Shown here: piece by piece, positions 47,600 to 57,640 of the stretch
How positions within the stretch are numbered: the stretch's first letter is position 1
Layout of the letters: each line of letters begins with the position of its first letter
DNA from: Chamaea fasciata
Lineage: Eukaryota; Chordata; Aves; Passeriformes; Sylviidae
Assembly (NCBI GenBank): GCA_029207755.1
Contig: JARCOQ010000025.1
Coordinates: 3,030,820-3,094,819, forward strand
Length of the DNA stretch: 64,000 bases
Direction of reading: 5' to 3'
The notes under the pieces: model-generated
Databases searched by the model: none
What the model was told of the DNA's origin: nothing
What the model saw: the letters and a program-made list of their open reading frames with translations, nothing else
Program-made: the position numbers and the translations under genes

Positions 47600-47710
47600 C
47601 GGCGCCGCCGCCATGTTGAGTGCGGCCGTAGCGCCATGTTGTGTGGGGCGCGGCCGCCATGTTGAGTGCGGCCATACCGCCGTGTGGTGTGCGGCCATAC
47701 GGCCCGGTGT
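47600..47710 (+). promoter_or_regulatory. Cluster of YY1-like sites in tandem units
   Basis: CCGCCATGTTGAGTGCGG occurs twice, near 47606 and 47654, with GCGCCATGTTGTGTGG between and more degenerate copies after. The core GCCGCCATNTT matches the YY1 consensus, which typically lies just downstream of transcription starts on the sense strand. These are likely near the OARD1 start. Confidence 0.5.
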
Positions 47711-47899
47711 GAAGCGACACCGCCGCGTGGGCTGAGGACGGGCCGCCGAGTCCCCCTGAGGCGGGTCCGCCATTTCGCCGCGAGGCGGGGCCGCCGAGGC
47801 GGTACCGCCGATGTCCCCCCTGAGGCGGAGCCGCCGTGCCGGCTGAGGCGGGGCCCTGTGCCCGTGAGGCGGGGCCGCCCTTGCGGCCCGGCCGGAGCG

Positions 47900-47998
47900 A
47901 TGTGGGCGGCGCTGGGCGGGCTCGGCGTGGCGCAGGCCGTGGGCCTGGCCCGGGTGATCGCTGCGCGCCCCGCGGGTGCGGCGGCCGAGTGGCCCTGA
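47900..47998 (+). other. Short upstream open frame in the OARD1 leader region
   Basis: ATG in fair context (GCGATGTGGG) opens a 32-codon frame beginning MWAALGGLGVAQAVGLARV and ending before OARD1 coding exon 1. Not recognised as a known protein. It counts only if the OARD1 transcript starts upstream of it. Confidence 0.3.
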
Positions 47999-48301
47999 GG
48001 GGTGGGAGGGGGAGGAGGAGGAAGAGGAGGGCGATAATGGCGATGAGGAGGAGGGCGGCAGCCTGGGGGTGCCCTTTGTGCGGTGACCCAGGGTTGGGGC
48101 CTCCTCCCGGGCCGGAGCTGTAGGCGCAACGGGACCGGGTCAGGGCCAGCGGCATCGTTCAGGGTTGTCCCGCTGTCACAGATCAGTTAGGCTCGCCCTC
48201 GCCCCCTCTAACACACTCTTCCTGCCTAGCTTGAGGGTCCTAATAATTGTTTTTCTCTCATCTTTCCAGCTGCAGGAGCCTTCTCCATACCCCACGTTAC
48301 C

Positions 48302-50711
48302 ATGGCCACCCACTTCTCCAAGGATCAGGAGGAGAGAGTGCGTAGGAAATGGGTTACATGGGATATTACTGTCTGTGCAAAGAGGCTTTCCCCTCATTAC
48401 TGCCCTCACATCTCAGCACTGGCTGCATCCTGCAGCTTTTGGGAGCGAAGTGGCTGCCAGTGCTGAATTCCGTGTGCTTTTTGTGTGTAATGTCAGTGGG
48501 GCAGAGGCTGTGCAGCAAGCACAGAGCACACCTGCCTGCCTGAGCACCTCCAGACTGCTGCTGCTCCAGGGGTTTCACTAATCCAGCTGTGCTCTCTGTC
48601 ACATAATTACCCTTTTAAGCTTTGATTTTGCAAGATTACCCGCTGCGCTGGCACGTGAGGCTCTATAAATGATCTTGTTGAGAAGGTGTAGCGAGTTTGT
48701 AACTCTGCGTTTGGGGCGTGTAATTCTCCGTAGTGGGTTTGCAATCCTCTATAGTGGGTTTGTAATTCTCTGTATTGGCTTTGTAATTCTTTATATTGGG
48801 TTTGTCATTCTGTGAGTTCGGGTTGTAAGGCTGTGGGTGTGATCTGCAGTTCTGTCTGTGGGGTTTGTAATTCTGCCTATGGGGTTTGCAATTCTGTCAA
48901 CGGGATTTGTAATTCCACATGTGGGGTTTGTAATTCTGCCTATGGGGTTTGCAATTCTACATGTGGGGTTTGCAGTTCTGCCTATGGGGTTTGCAGTTCT
49001 GTCTGTGGGGTTTGCAGTTCTGTCTCCGGGGTTTGCAATTCTGTCTGTGGGGTTTGTAATTCCCCACGTGGGGTTCGTAATTCCCTCCCTTTGGGTTTGC
49101 ATGCCCAAACACTTGCTCTTTGCACAGCGAACTCAACCCCTGCCCCAGTTGCTGCCCAGTCCCCAGGCAGCAGAGCCCTGTGTGCCCTCTGAGGGGGTTT
49201 TGTTCCCCTGCTGTGCAGATCAGGTGTGTGAAGGGGGACCTGTTCTCGTGCCCGGGCACGGACGCGCTGGCCCACTGCATCAGCGAGGATTGCCGCATGG
49301 GCGCCGGCATCGCTGTGCTCTTCAAGAAGAAGTTTGGAGGCGTCCAGGAGCTCCTGGATCAAAGTGAGTGCTGCCTGAAGGAGCTCCTGGAGCTGATTGG
49401 GGTTATGGAGTGTGGCTGTTTGATAAAGCATCTTGATTTTTGTGCTTTAGAGAAGAAGACGGGGGAGGTGGCGGTTCTGCAGAGGGACGAGCGGTACATT
49501 TACTACCTGGTAAGGGCTGGGGTGGCACTGGGACACCTCCCTGGGGCTAAACTGTCACATATCAGGCATTAACAGCTGTGAGGGTTTTGGTCGTGTTCAT
49601 GGAATCGGGGAATCACAGAATGGTTTGGGTGGGAAGGGACCTTAAAGCTCATCCTGAGCAGGGACACCTTCCACTATGCCAGGGTGCTCCAAGCCCTGTC
49701 CAGCCTGGCCTTGGACATTTCCAGGGATGAGACAGCCACAGCTGCTCTGAGCAATCTGTGCCAGAGCTTTACTACCCTCACAGGGAACAATTCCTTCCCA
49801 ATATCCTATCTAACCCTGCTCTCTGGCAATGTGAAGCCATTCCCGTTGTCCTGTGAGTCCGGGGCCCTTGTAAATGGTCTGTGTCTTGTTGGCTCCCTTT
49901 GGGCACTGGAAGGGAGTTTCTGGAATTTTCCCTCAATAAGAGATGTGTCAAACATTGCTGGTGAGGAACAACCAAGCTGTTCTGTGCACCTGCATTTCAC
50001 CTTTCCACGGACAGAACTGGCTGCTAAATTAGAGCGTTTTAAGCTGTGAAATGTGAGTTCTTTGCTCAGGTCTTTCCACAGAGGCAAGTCTGGGTGTGGA
50101 ATTTTGGGATATCATGGAATGTGCGTTTTGTAACAGTATTTATAACAGACAGAAGGTTGCAGGGGTCATGCCCAAGGCACAGCTGAGCTTTTCGTTTTTG
50201 CTGTAGATTACAAAGCAGAAGGTTTCTCACAAGCCCACATATGAGAACATGCAGAAGAGTTTGGAAGCCATGAAAGCTCACTGCCTGAACAACGGAGTCA
50301 CCGACATCTCCATGCCCAGGTGAGGGGCTCTGGAGCTGCAATCCCAGTGCTTGGGTGTTTCATTTCTGAGGGCTGATCCCACGTGAAATAAGTATTCAAG
50401 CATCCACCTCTATCCTTTGTTCAAAAGGCAAATCTAATTTGCATTTCCCTGTGCATTTCAATAGTAGCAAAGCACATTTGGGTTGTTCCTTGTTGTCCCC
50501 GTGTTCTGCGGGGTTTGTGGGGAGCTGAGGCCTCACACTGCAGCCCCCCCCAGGGCTGCTGGGGCACAGCACGAGGCCCCACAGCTCTTCTGGTGCTTTA
50601 TCTTCCAGGATTGGGTGTGGACTCGACGGCCTGCAGTGGGAAAAGGTGTCAGCCATCCTCGAGGAAGTGTTTGACAACACCGACATCAAGATCACAGTCT
50701 ACAGCCTGTGA
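48302..50711 (+). CDS. OARD1: O-acyl-ADP-ribose deacylase 1 (macrodomain protein)
   Basis: Removes ADP-ribose from glutamate on proteins and deacylates O-acetyl-ADP-ribose. Exons 48302-48337 (coding part of 48270-48337), 49219-49363, 49451-49509, 50207-50319 and 50609-50711 give 151 residues against 152 in human. A single macrodomain fills the protein: [59 protein letters not shown], then [10 protein letters not shown], which holds the glycine and catalytic aspartate loop, and a C-terminal ITVYSL. The start was chosen as the only ATG with Kozak context (CCATGG) opening in phase with exon 2; the short N terminus differs from mammals, as expected. It is head-to-head with NFYA and convergent with APOBEC2. 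AATAAA at 51155-51160 marks the 3' end. Confidence 0.95.
48700..49100 (+). repeat. 21-bp minisatellite in OARD1 intron
   Basis: Units of GGGGTTTGTAATTCTGCCTAT type, about 18 copies, degenerate at the left and regular at the right. A unit length divisible by three makes a false open frame. Confidence 0.9.
49598..49930 (-). mobile_element. CR1 LINE 3' fragment in an OARD1 intron
   Basis: The longest CR1 piece in the gene region. Reverse CR1: AATCACAGAATGGTTTGGGT, GGGAAGGGACCTTAAAGCTC, CCCTGTCCAGCCTGGCCTTG, AACAATTCCTTCCCAATATC, GAAGCCATTCCCGTTGTCCT, GGGCACTGGAAGG. Confidence 0.85.
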
Positions 50712-51180
50712 GCAGAACAAAGATCCCCGTTTCCCCCAGTTTTAGGAGCAGAACCTGTGAACTGACCAGGGGGGACTTGTGTGGGGATGTCACTCACTCG
50801 TGTGACAGCGACACGGGCTTCCAGCAGCAGCCAGCCCCCGAGAAGTTCCTTTGGGCTGTTAATTTGCAGGAGGGGCTGTGAAAACCCTCGCACAGTGTGT
50901 CCCCGCAGCCACCAGGTGTCACTGGGGCTCCACGCGGCGAATCGGAGCCGCTGCCTCGGGGTTTGTGTTTGCTCCGGTGCTGCTGAGCTGCCCCGGGCAG
51001 CGCTGCCGCCTCTGCTCTGTTCTCTTTGCCCCGTCCCGCCTGGCACTGGGGTCACCCACCTGTCCTCACGGGTGGGGACGGTTTCATTCCTCCCTCCCGG
51101 CCACAAATTGGGTTTGCTGAGATGGTGCTCGCTCAAGATCATGCTGTGATGTTAAATAAACTCTGCCCTGCTCTTGGATT
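50712..51180 (+). other. OARD1: 3' UTR of OARD1
   Basis: Extends from the TGA at 50709-50711 to just beyond AATAAA at 51155-51160. Confidence 0.7.
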
Positions 51181-52859
51181 GGTCCCTGTGGCGGTTCTGG
51201 GATTGCAGGGAATGCATGAGCGGTGTAAATACACCTGGTGGGTGTGCTCTGTACAGCAGCTCTATAATTTATAGTCTGCAGAGCTCTGTTTGGTGAGGGT
51301 CCAAACAGGCTGATGTGCTCTAGAAACTCACAGGATGGAGTTTAGGGTGGGATTTTCACGTTTCTTTGTTTGTTGCATTTGTAGACCAAGTGTTACACAA
51401 AGGTTGGTGTTTGTCACCCAAAACAAAAGTAAATTAGTACCGCCCCTGGTTCTGAGATCCATGGAAAACTGATTTGGAAGAGTTTGTTCCAGGACTGAGG
51501 AACTGCCACAGACATTTACTTTGTGTTTGGTTTCCTACCCTCCCACAATAACAAATTCTTTTTGACTTCTCTGATTCTGACTGCCCAGGAAAGTGCCAGG
51601 TGTGTTGAAGAAATATAAAAATTTGACATAAGAGTCGGGAATTTTGTAGCATGACAGGGTTCCAAATTGGATTTCCTTGAGTTACTCAGTTCTGTGGGGC
51701 TTTTTGCTGCTGCAAATCCTGTTTGTCTTTAAGATCTCCCTGTCCCTTGCCCATTTTCTGTAAACCTGTTTGGTGGGGAATTGCTGTAGCTGGGAAAAAC
51801 AGCCTTGGACAAAGAGGAATTTGGAGCAATGAGCTGATCCAGAGCAGCCATTGAGGCTGCTCATGGATTCAGTCCTTCCCCATATTTGTGTCTGGGTTTT
51901 TGTTCTGGTTCCTCACTCATGGCATCCCCGTGACCTTTGTTTTACATGGAAAATGATCCTGCTCTCCAACACTTGTGTGTACTCTGGAAATTTTTTAGGC
52001 ATTTAGTTCTCCCTTCCCAGCTACAAAATATTCCCTGTGTGGCTGTCCCTGGATGTCCTTGAACTCAGACTTGTCAGGTTCAATTTAGGACTCCTTGCAA
52101 GTAGAGAAGAAGGAATAAACAGCGCTTTGGCTTTTGCAGTGGCTTCCCATTTTATTTCACTTTGCTTTTCCCAGGTTTATATCCCAACATCATTGTTTGA
52201 TCTCGAGTTCTTGGGCTCCATCGTGATTTGGAAGAGAGCTGTTGGCCCTGAATTAAATCACAGCTCTGACTGTTGAGGAGAACAGAGGGAGAAAATTTCT
52301 TTTTCACCTTCAATCCCTTTCTTTTCCCCTTTCTAATGCATTTATCTAACCAGTAGCTTTGTTCTAAGGTCTCTTCCCATTAAATATTCCCAGAACGTGA
52401 TCCCACAGCCTGCCTGTGGATCACTGCCATCCCTTTCACCACAGCTTGGGTTTGGTTGGGGCAGGGAGGGGGAGGAACAAAAAAAACCACCCAAAAAAAT
52501 CCCAAACACCAGAGGTCTGTGTTGTGTGTGTGTGTGTGTTCAGAGTCCCACAGAGGCTGGTTCTCCATCCTGTTGGAATCAAAGCTTTGGGAAGCAGGAC
52601 TGTCCCAGGTGTCCAGGTCTGTCACATCTCTTCATGGATCCTTTCTCATCCTGGGGAGGGAAAAAGAGACGTCCTAGAGACTGAGAGGTGACTTGTCAGT
52701 ACCCCATAGAAAAGGGAATTCTGCAACAACTGGGATTTCCTTTAATGGTGTTTTTTAGGGTTAGACTTTGGGGTGTGAGTAAAATCCCCTTCAATCTCCA
52801 TTGCTCTCCCAGTTGTCCTGAACATCATCCCTGTGGGGAACAGGGAGGTGTTCCGCTGG
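51181..52859. other. Convergent intergenic region OARD1/APOBEC2
   Basis: No coding signal beyond background. It contains the GT microsatellite and possible distal polyadenylation signals for either gene. Confidence 0.5.
52518..52541 (+). repeat. GT microsatellite
   Basis: About nine GT units between OARD1 and APOBEC2 3' ends. Confidence 0.85.
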
Positions 52860-53067
52860 CCCTGGAACCTTTTTATTCTTTATTCCTGGAGAAGAAGACA
52901 GAAAAGCACTAAATCCCATGGGAATGTGCTGTGGGGGGAGCCCCTGGAAGGGGCAGGGCACTGCCTGGGATTGTTAGCAACATTCCGCTGACAGTAAGAG
53001 AAACTGGAACCCAAATTAGAGAGAGGAGAGTTAATGAGTGACCCCCCCCCCCCCACTCACCCGAACC
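52860..53067 (-). other. APOBEC2: 3' UTR of APOBEC2
   Basis: Runs from the stop (53068-53070) to minus-strand AATAAA signals near 52872-52883. It contains a 13-base C run on the plus strand at 53042-53054, which is G-rich in the transcript. A more distal end is possible. Confidence 0.45.
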
Positions 53068-56000
53068 TCAGTGCAAGATCTCAGCCAGCTTCTCCTCGTA
53101 GTACTGGAAATTCTCCTGAATATCCTCCCAGGGCACGAAGGACTTGGCCTCCTCTCCTTCCTCCTGCTCCACAAAGTTCTTCCAGACATACTCAAAGTCT
53201 TGAGGCTTCATAATCCTCAGCTTGCAGCCGGCCTCCTTCATGCTCCTGAGGGCGGCCTGCATCTCGGGCTCCTCCCACATGAAGAGCCGCCCCACCATGA
53301 TGGTGAGGCGCAGCCCCTTGTTCTTTCGCAGCGCCTCGACGATCCCTTGGGCGCAGGTGACGCAGGGGCTGGACGACACGTACCAGGTGACATCGTGCCG
53401 GGCCCCCGCCTGGCAGGTGGGCAGGATGGTGTTGAAAAAAGCCATCTCGGCGTGGGCGGCCGCGTGCTCGTCCTCCAGGTAGCCCCGGCTGGTGGCCGCC
53501 TCCTTGCCCTGCGTCTCCACCACGTAGCACAGGAAGGTTTTGTTCCTGCCCGAGCTGTACTCCACGTTCCTGAACTGGAATTTGAAGAAGATGGCTGGGA
53601 GGCGTTCCCTGGGGAAGGGAGGGGAGAGCAGAGAGGAGGCTCAGAGATAGATTTAGGTAAAAGTCGCTGTTGGAACTCTGGGCACCGAGAATTTCAGGCT
53701 TTCTGTGCTGACCCCAAAGCAAATACTGCTTTTGACCTGTGGCCGTGGAGAAGGCTTCCAGAATTGACTGATAGCGCTGGGATTGTGGGTGTGCAGTTTG
53801 AATAGAAGTGTGTGATATCACAGGGTGGAAAACTTAGAGTTTAAGGCTTTAGAATACAGTAATATATATAAAGCAAGATGGCAGTTTTAGGGCAGAGGCT
53901 GAGTCTTTTCACCTTCTTCTTCATGTGTCTGGGTGGGATTTTGTAATTGGGTAGAAAAATCTGCATTGTGGACCACGGGTGGTTGGTTATTGGGTTAAAA
54001 GTAAAAATAATATAGGGGTCATTTCATAGTTGGACAATTTGTTCTTTAAAGGCCTTGCAGAGAGATACAAAGCCATTTTCTACTTTGTTAGCTAGAACTC
54101 ACAGCTTATGAGACTGTGACATAGATAAGAATTAATAAACATCTGAGTCCGAACACAAACGCTGTCACTGGAACATTTAATCCCAACTCTAAGAGAAAAG
54201 AAGATAAAAAAGCCGTAGGTCACGCTCTTGGATCACCCCTGTGTGGGACCATAGACAAATCACTGCATCTCCCCTTGATTTCTCTCTGTTCCAAGGTTTA
54301 GGTTATAAAATATCCAGGATCAAATCCGACCTTGCTGTGAAAATGTGGATTTCCTGCTGGAGTCCCTACTGATAACCTTCTCCTACTCTTTTAATTTATT
54401 GTCCACATCTTCCCTTCTGTGACTCCAGGATCACCTCGTGATGGAACATCTCATGGGATGGCTCTGGAGGTTTGGAAGGGAAAGGGGTGGAAAAGAGTGG
54501 GAAAAAATGCATGTGCTCCCAAGAATAGCACTTTTCCTGCTTGATATCCTGAGAACTGAGTGCTTCTTTGGCTAAGGATTCTTTAATTAACAATTTTTTT
54601 GAAGGGCAGACATGAGACACCCATTCCAGAGCGATGTCTGCAACGAGTGGTTTCGCAATAACATCAGGTTTTTAAATACATCAGAGGCACGGGGAGTTTC
54701 ATCCCTGGTTTAACCCTCTGGCAGCAGAGGGGTCACAGCAGTGCCCAGGCTGACTCTGGGTTTTCATGGAACCGCTGAAGCAGCAGCAGCAGCCTGCTCC
54801 AGGATGGATTGACTGGGAGCTGCATCCAGCCCTTCCAGATGGATTTTATTGCTTTATCTCGGCGTGTGCCCGAGCTTAGCTGGGATGTTCACCTCCATTC
54901 TGCTCCCAGCCACTTGGATTCTGCATTAGTTCAATTAATAACCTTCCAATAAGGAATAGAAACTTCCATTCCAAGGCCAGGCAACACTTTCTGTGAAGAA
55001 ATTCCCCCCGATGTCCTCCCCTGGCGCAATTTGAGGCCATTTCCCCTCATCCTGTTGTCTGGGTGAAGAGGCTGATCCCCACCTGGCTCCAGCCTCCTGT
55101 CGGGGGGTTGTGGAGAGTGAAAATGTTTATGGGAATCGTTTACAGACTGTTCACAGGCACTGAATTCCCCAGTATTCTCAATATAAACCCCTGCTCTGAC
55201 TCTGGGCTGGGGTGGCACAGCTCACCTGAGGATAGGAAAGGTCAAAATTGAAACCTTCCCTGAAAAGCATCATTAAATGGCATTTTTTAGGGATTTCTAA
55301 ATGCTCCAACCTAATTTATCAGCTTTCCCTAGGAAGCAAAGTGATAGATCATATTGAGACCAAAAAATAAATTGAAATTTTGAGGCAGAATCTTCGGTCT
55401 GGGATTGAAGTTGCTGAAATCAGGTGGGCTGGAGGAAAGAGCAGCTACCCAGTGTGACCCTGGCACTGTCACACAGGAGAGAAGAAGGAAACATCTAATG
55501 AGGGAACAAAAATGTGGATTATCTAAAAGAGTAACAAAGAATTCCTACAAGGAGCCTCATTTACACCCGGGGAAAGTGGAAATAAATGTGGCAGGAAATG
55601 CTCCCAGATTGGGATTACAGGCTGTGTTCAGCCAAAAAAAAAAAAAAAAAAAAAAAAGGGATAATATTCTTAAAGAGAATAATTGGCTTCCCAGTGATTC
55701 CTGGAAGCCAGACTCCTCCTGGAGCTGTAAACAGCAGAGTGAGAACTTGGCTGGCAGTCCTGAGATGCCCCTAATCCGAGGGCTAAAGCCGAAATGCAAC
55801 ATAATTGGGTTTAAGTGCTTCTTCCCTGGCTGCAGTTGTGTTTCCTCATCACTCCCATGAACTGCCTTGGTTGGCTGGGAATTCGGAAATCATGGGAAAA
55901 ACCCACGTGGTGATCCCAGGCCTGATCCCCTGGTGTCCTCCTTAAAATGAAAGTTAAAAAATCCCTGGGGTCTCTGTACCTCTTTGGGGGTCCTTTAGGG

Positions 56001-57492
56001 ATTGGGCTTCACTTCCTCACTCTCCCCTTCGCAGGGTGGGAAATCCTGTGAAATCCTGGGACACCCGTGGCATTCCAACAAAGGATTTAATTGCAGGCTG
56101 GTGCTGAGGAAGTTTTTCAGCCGTGGTTAGCACAGGGCCTTGGGCTTAGCAGGGAAGTTTGGAAATCCTCCTCAGTCCCCTCAGCATTTCTAACTGCAGG
56201 CTGAGTGCTCCAAGGCTGGAATACCCGATTTGCTCATTAAAATTCATTTTAGGACGTGTGTTAAGTGTTCAGTGGTTTCTATCTACAATTTTAGGTGCCT
56301 TAGCTCCGTTTCTGGCAGAGGGATGTTCTTTCCTTCAAAGCCACGGCAAATCATTTATTTCTATGATTATATGTGACAGAGATCACCCCAAGAAGGGATT
56401 TTTTTTTTTCACAGCAGTCACATTTTGAGAAGAAAATGGAGATTTTTTTTCCCTCCCCTGGGCAGGAATGGAACCCAATTTTGTGGCAAGGGTGCTCTCC
56501 TGCCTCACTCGTCCTGGTCGGAACAAGCAGCCAAAATTCACCTGCAGTGCCCATGGCACAGGCAGGAGGATCCCGGGGGATATTTTGGAGGCCTGAGCTT
56601 TACTTTTAAGTAGCTGGAAGAAATTTTGGGTTTGATTTATTTGCTGAGACACTCCTTTGGTGACTGATAAGGGAAATGTGAGGGGAGAGGGACTCATCCT
56701 GCTGCTCCTACAGGGAACAGACACCGAGGGTTTTCCTACTTGCAGCTGTCAATTATGGCTGAGAGTTCAGCTTCCACCAGATCCCTGTGACATCCTACTT
56801 TTCCAAAGGCCAGGCTCCCTGCTGCCCTGCTGCCTTCAAAACTGCCTCTTGTTTTGGAGCCTTTCTGCCAGTTGGGCTTTTTGGTTTCCTTATGAAAGTC
56901 AGGTTCCAGCTGTGGCCGCGGAGCTCTTGAAAATGTGAACCTTTAGGTCTCTTGAAAAACCTGTCCCTCAGGCCCATCAAGCCAATCAGCCGTGGCAGGG
57001 GTGTTTTTCCTGATCCACAGGTGGAAAAATTCTCAGACAAGAGCCATTGATCACAGCGAGGAATCAATACCCGGCTCTCATCAAAGCCAACACCTCCATC
57101 CCCATCCCGTCTGCGGGGCTGGAAGGGAACCAGCGCTGCAGAAACAGAGCTGTTGCCATAAAACAAGTGCATTTCTGTGCCTTCCTGCTGGGAGTCCGCC
57201 CTCTAAAAGTCAGCAAAACTTAAAACAAAACCCCACAATAAATCCAAACCGTTTCAGACTCTTCAGAAACGCACTGGTGGAAGATGCTGCTTGTGTTGCC
57301 CCACCTAAAAGCTGCGACGGAGCTCTCTGAACTCCCCCAATTCCGTATTTAAATCCCAACCTCTTACCCTGTCACGATCTCAAAGGGTGGCAGGTCCTCC
57401 CTCTTCACCTTCTTCTTCTTCCCCTCGCCCTCCTCGGCGTTGTCGGGCTCCCCGTTCTGGGCGTTGCTGGGCTCCTCCTGCTTCTCTGCCAT
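53068..57492 (-). CDS. APOBEC2: APOBEC2, muscle-type AID/APOBEC family protein
   Basis: Zinc-dependent deaminase fold protein, expressed mainly in striated muscle in other vertebrates, with little demonstrated deaminase activity. Exon 1 coding 57368-57492 (41 codons plus two bases) splices to 53068-53608; together 221 residues against 224 in human. Zinc motif is complete: H94-A-E96 in HAAAHAEMAFFN and PC-x2-C at 123-127 in SSSPCVTC. Family landmarks are FFKFQFRNVEYSSGRNKTF, VGRLFMWEEPE, and MKPQDFEYVWKNFVEQEEGE. The acidic N-terminal tail differs from human and contains KKKKVKR just before the conserved LPPFEIVTG. The intron of 3.8 kb holds an LTR-like repeat and a CR1 piece. Convergent with OARD1. 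Confidence 0.96.
53700..54190 (+). mobile_element. LTR-like retroelement fragment in the APOBEC2 intron
   Basis: Non-coding block of roughly 490 bp with an AATAAA near 54137 preceding a short U5-like end. Its first 190 bases match, in reverse orientation, a second copy at 19740-19970. Shared landmarks include ATTGTGGGTGTG, AATAGAAGTGTGTGAT, CACAGGGTGGAAAACT and AAAGCAAGATGG. Target duplications and exact ends are not clear. No internal retroviral gene is present, so this looks like a solo LTR or fragment. Orientation is inferred from the polyadenylation signal. Confidence 0.55.
54975..55105 (-). mobile_element. CR1 LINE internal fragment in the APOBEC2 intron
   Basis: Reverse CR1 segment: CCCCTGGCGCAATTTGAGGC, CATTTCCCCTCATCCTGTTG, CCCCACCTGGCTCCAGCCTC. 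Confidence 0.7.
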
Positions 57493-57604
57493 CTTCCCCG
57501 GGACGCTGGGGCCGAGCCGTGGCCACTGGCAGAGAGAAAGAACAATTTCTGAGAGCTCTGGGAGCCGAGAGAGGAGGGAGAACGGAGCTGGGAGTTCCTG
57601 CCCC

Positions 57605-57640
57605 AGGCACAGTTGTCAGGGACTAAATATGGAACAAAGC
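57605..57640 (-). promoter_or_regulatory. APOBEC2: Candidate muscle promoter motifs of APOBEC2
   Basis: CCATATTTAG on the minus strand (57623-57632) resembles a CArG or MEF2 site with one or two mismatches; CAGTTG E-box at 57610-57615. They lie 120-140 bases upstream of the ATG. The link to muscle expression is inference from the known expression of the family. Confidence 0.3.

Larger units (their letters stand above)
46870..48120. promoter_or_regulatory. CpG island
   Basis: Dense CpG over about 1.2 kb between the NFYA coding region and OARD1 coding exon 1. The long open frames on both strands here (up to 480 codons) follow from GC richness and lack of stop codons, not from coding potential. 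Confidence 0.85.

Noticed and set aside
46687..48155. 480- and 289-codon minus-strand open frames
   Set aside because: They sit in the CpG island, are Arg, Pro, Ala and Gly-rich, and overlap the shared promoter; GC content explains them.
48700..49100. CRISPR-like array
   Set aside because: Contiguous degenerate tandem units without unique spacers, in a vertebrate intron.
53038..53805. 255-codon plus-strand open frame
   Set aside because: Antisense shadow of APOBEC2 exon 2.
55634..55657. Poly-A run as the tail of a processed retrocopy
   Set aside because: No gene-like sequence or target duplication was seen upstream.
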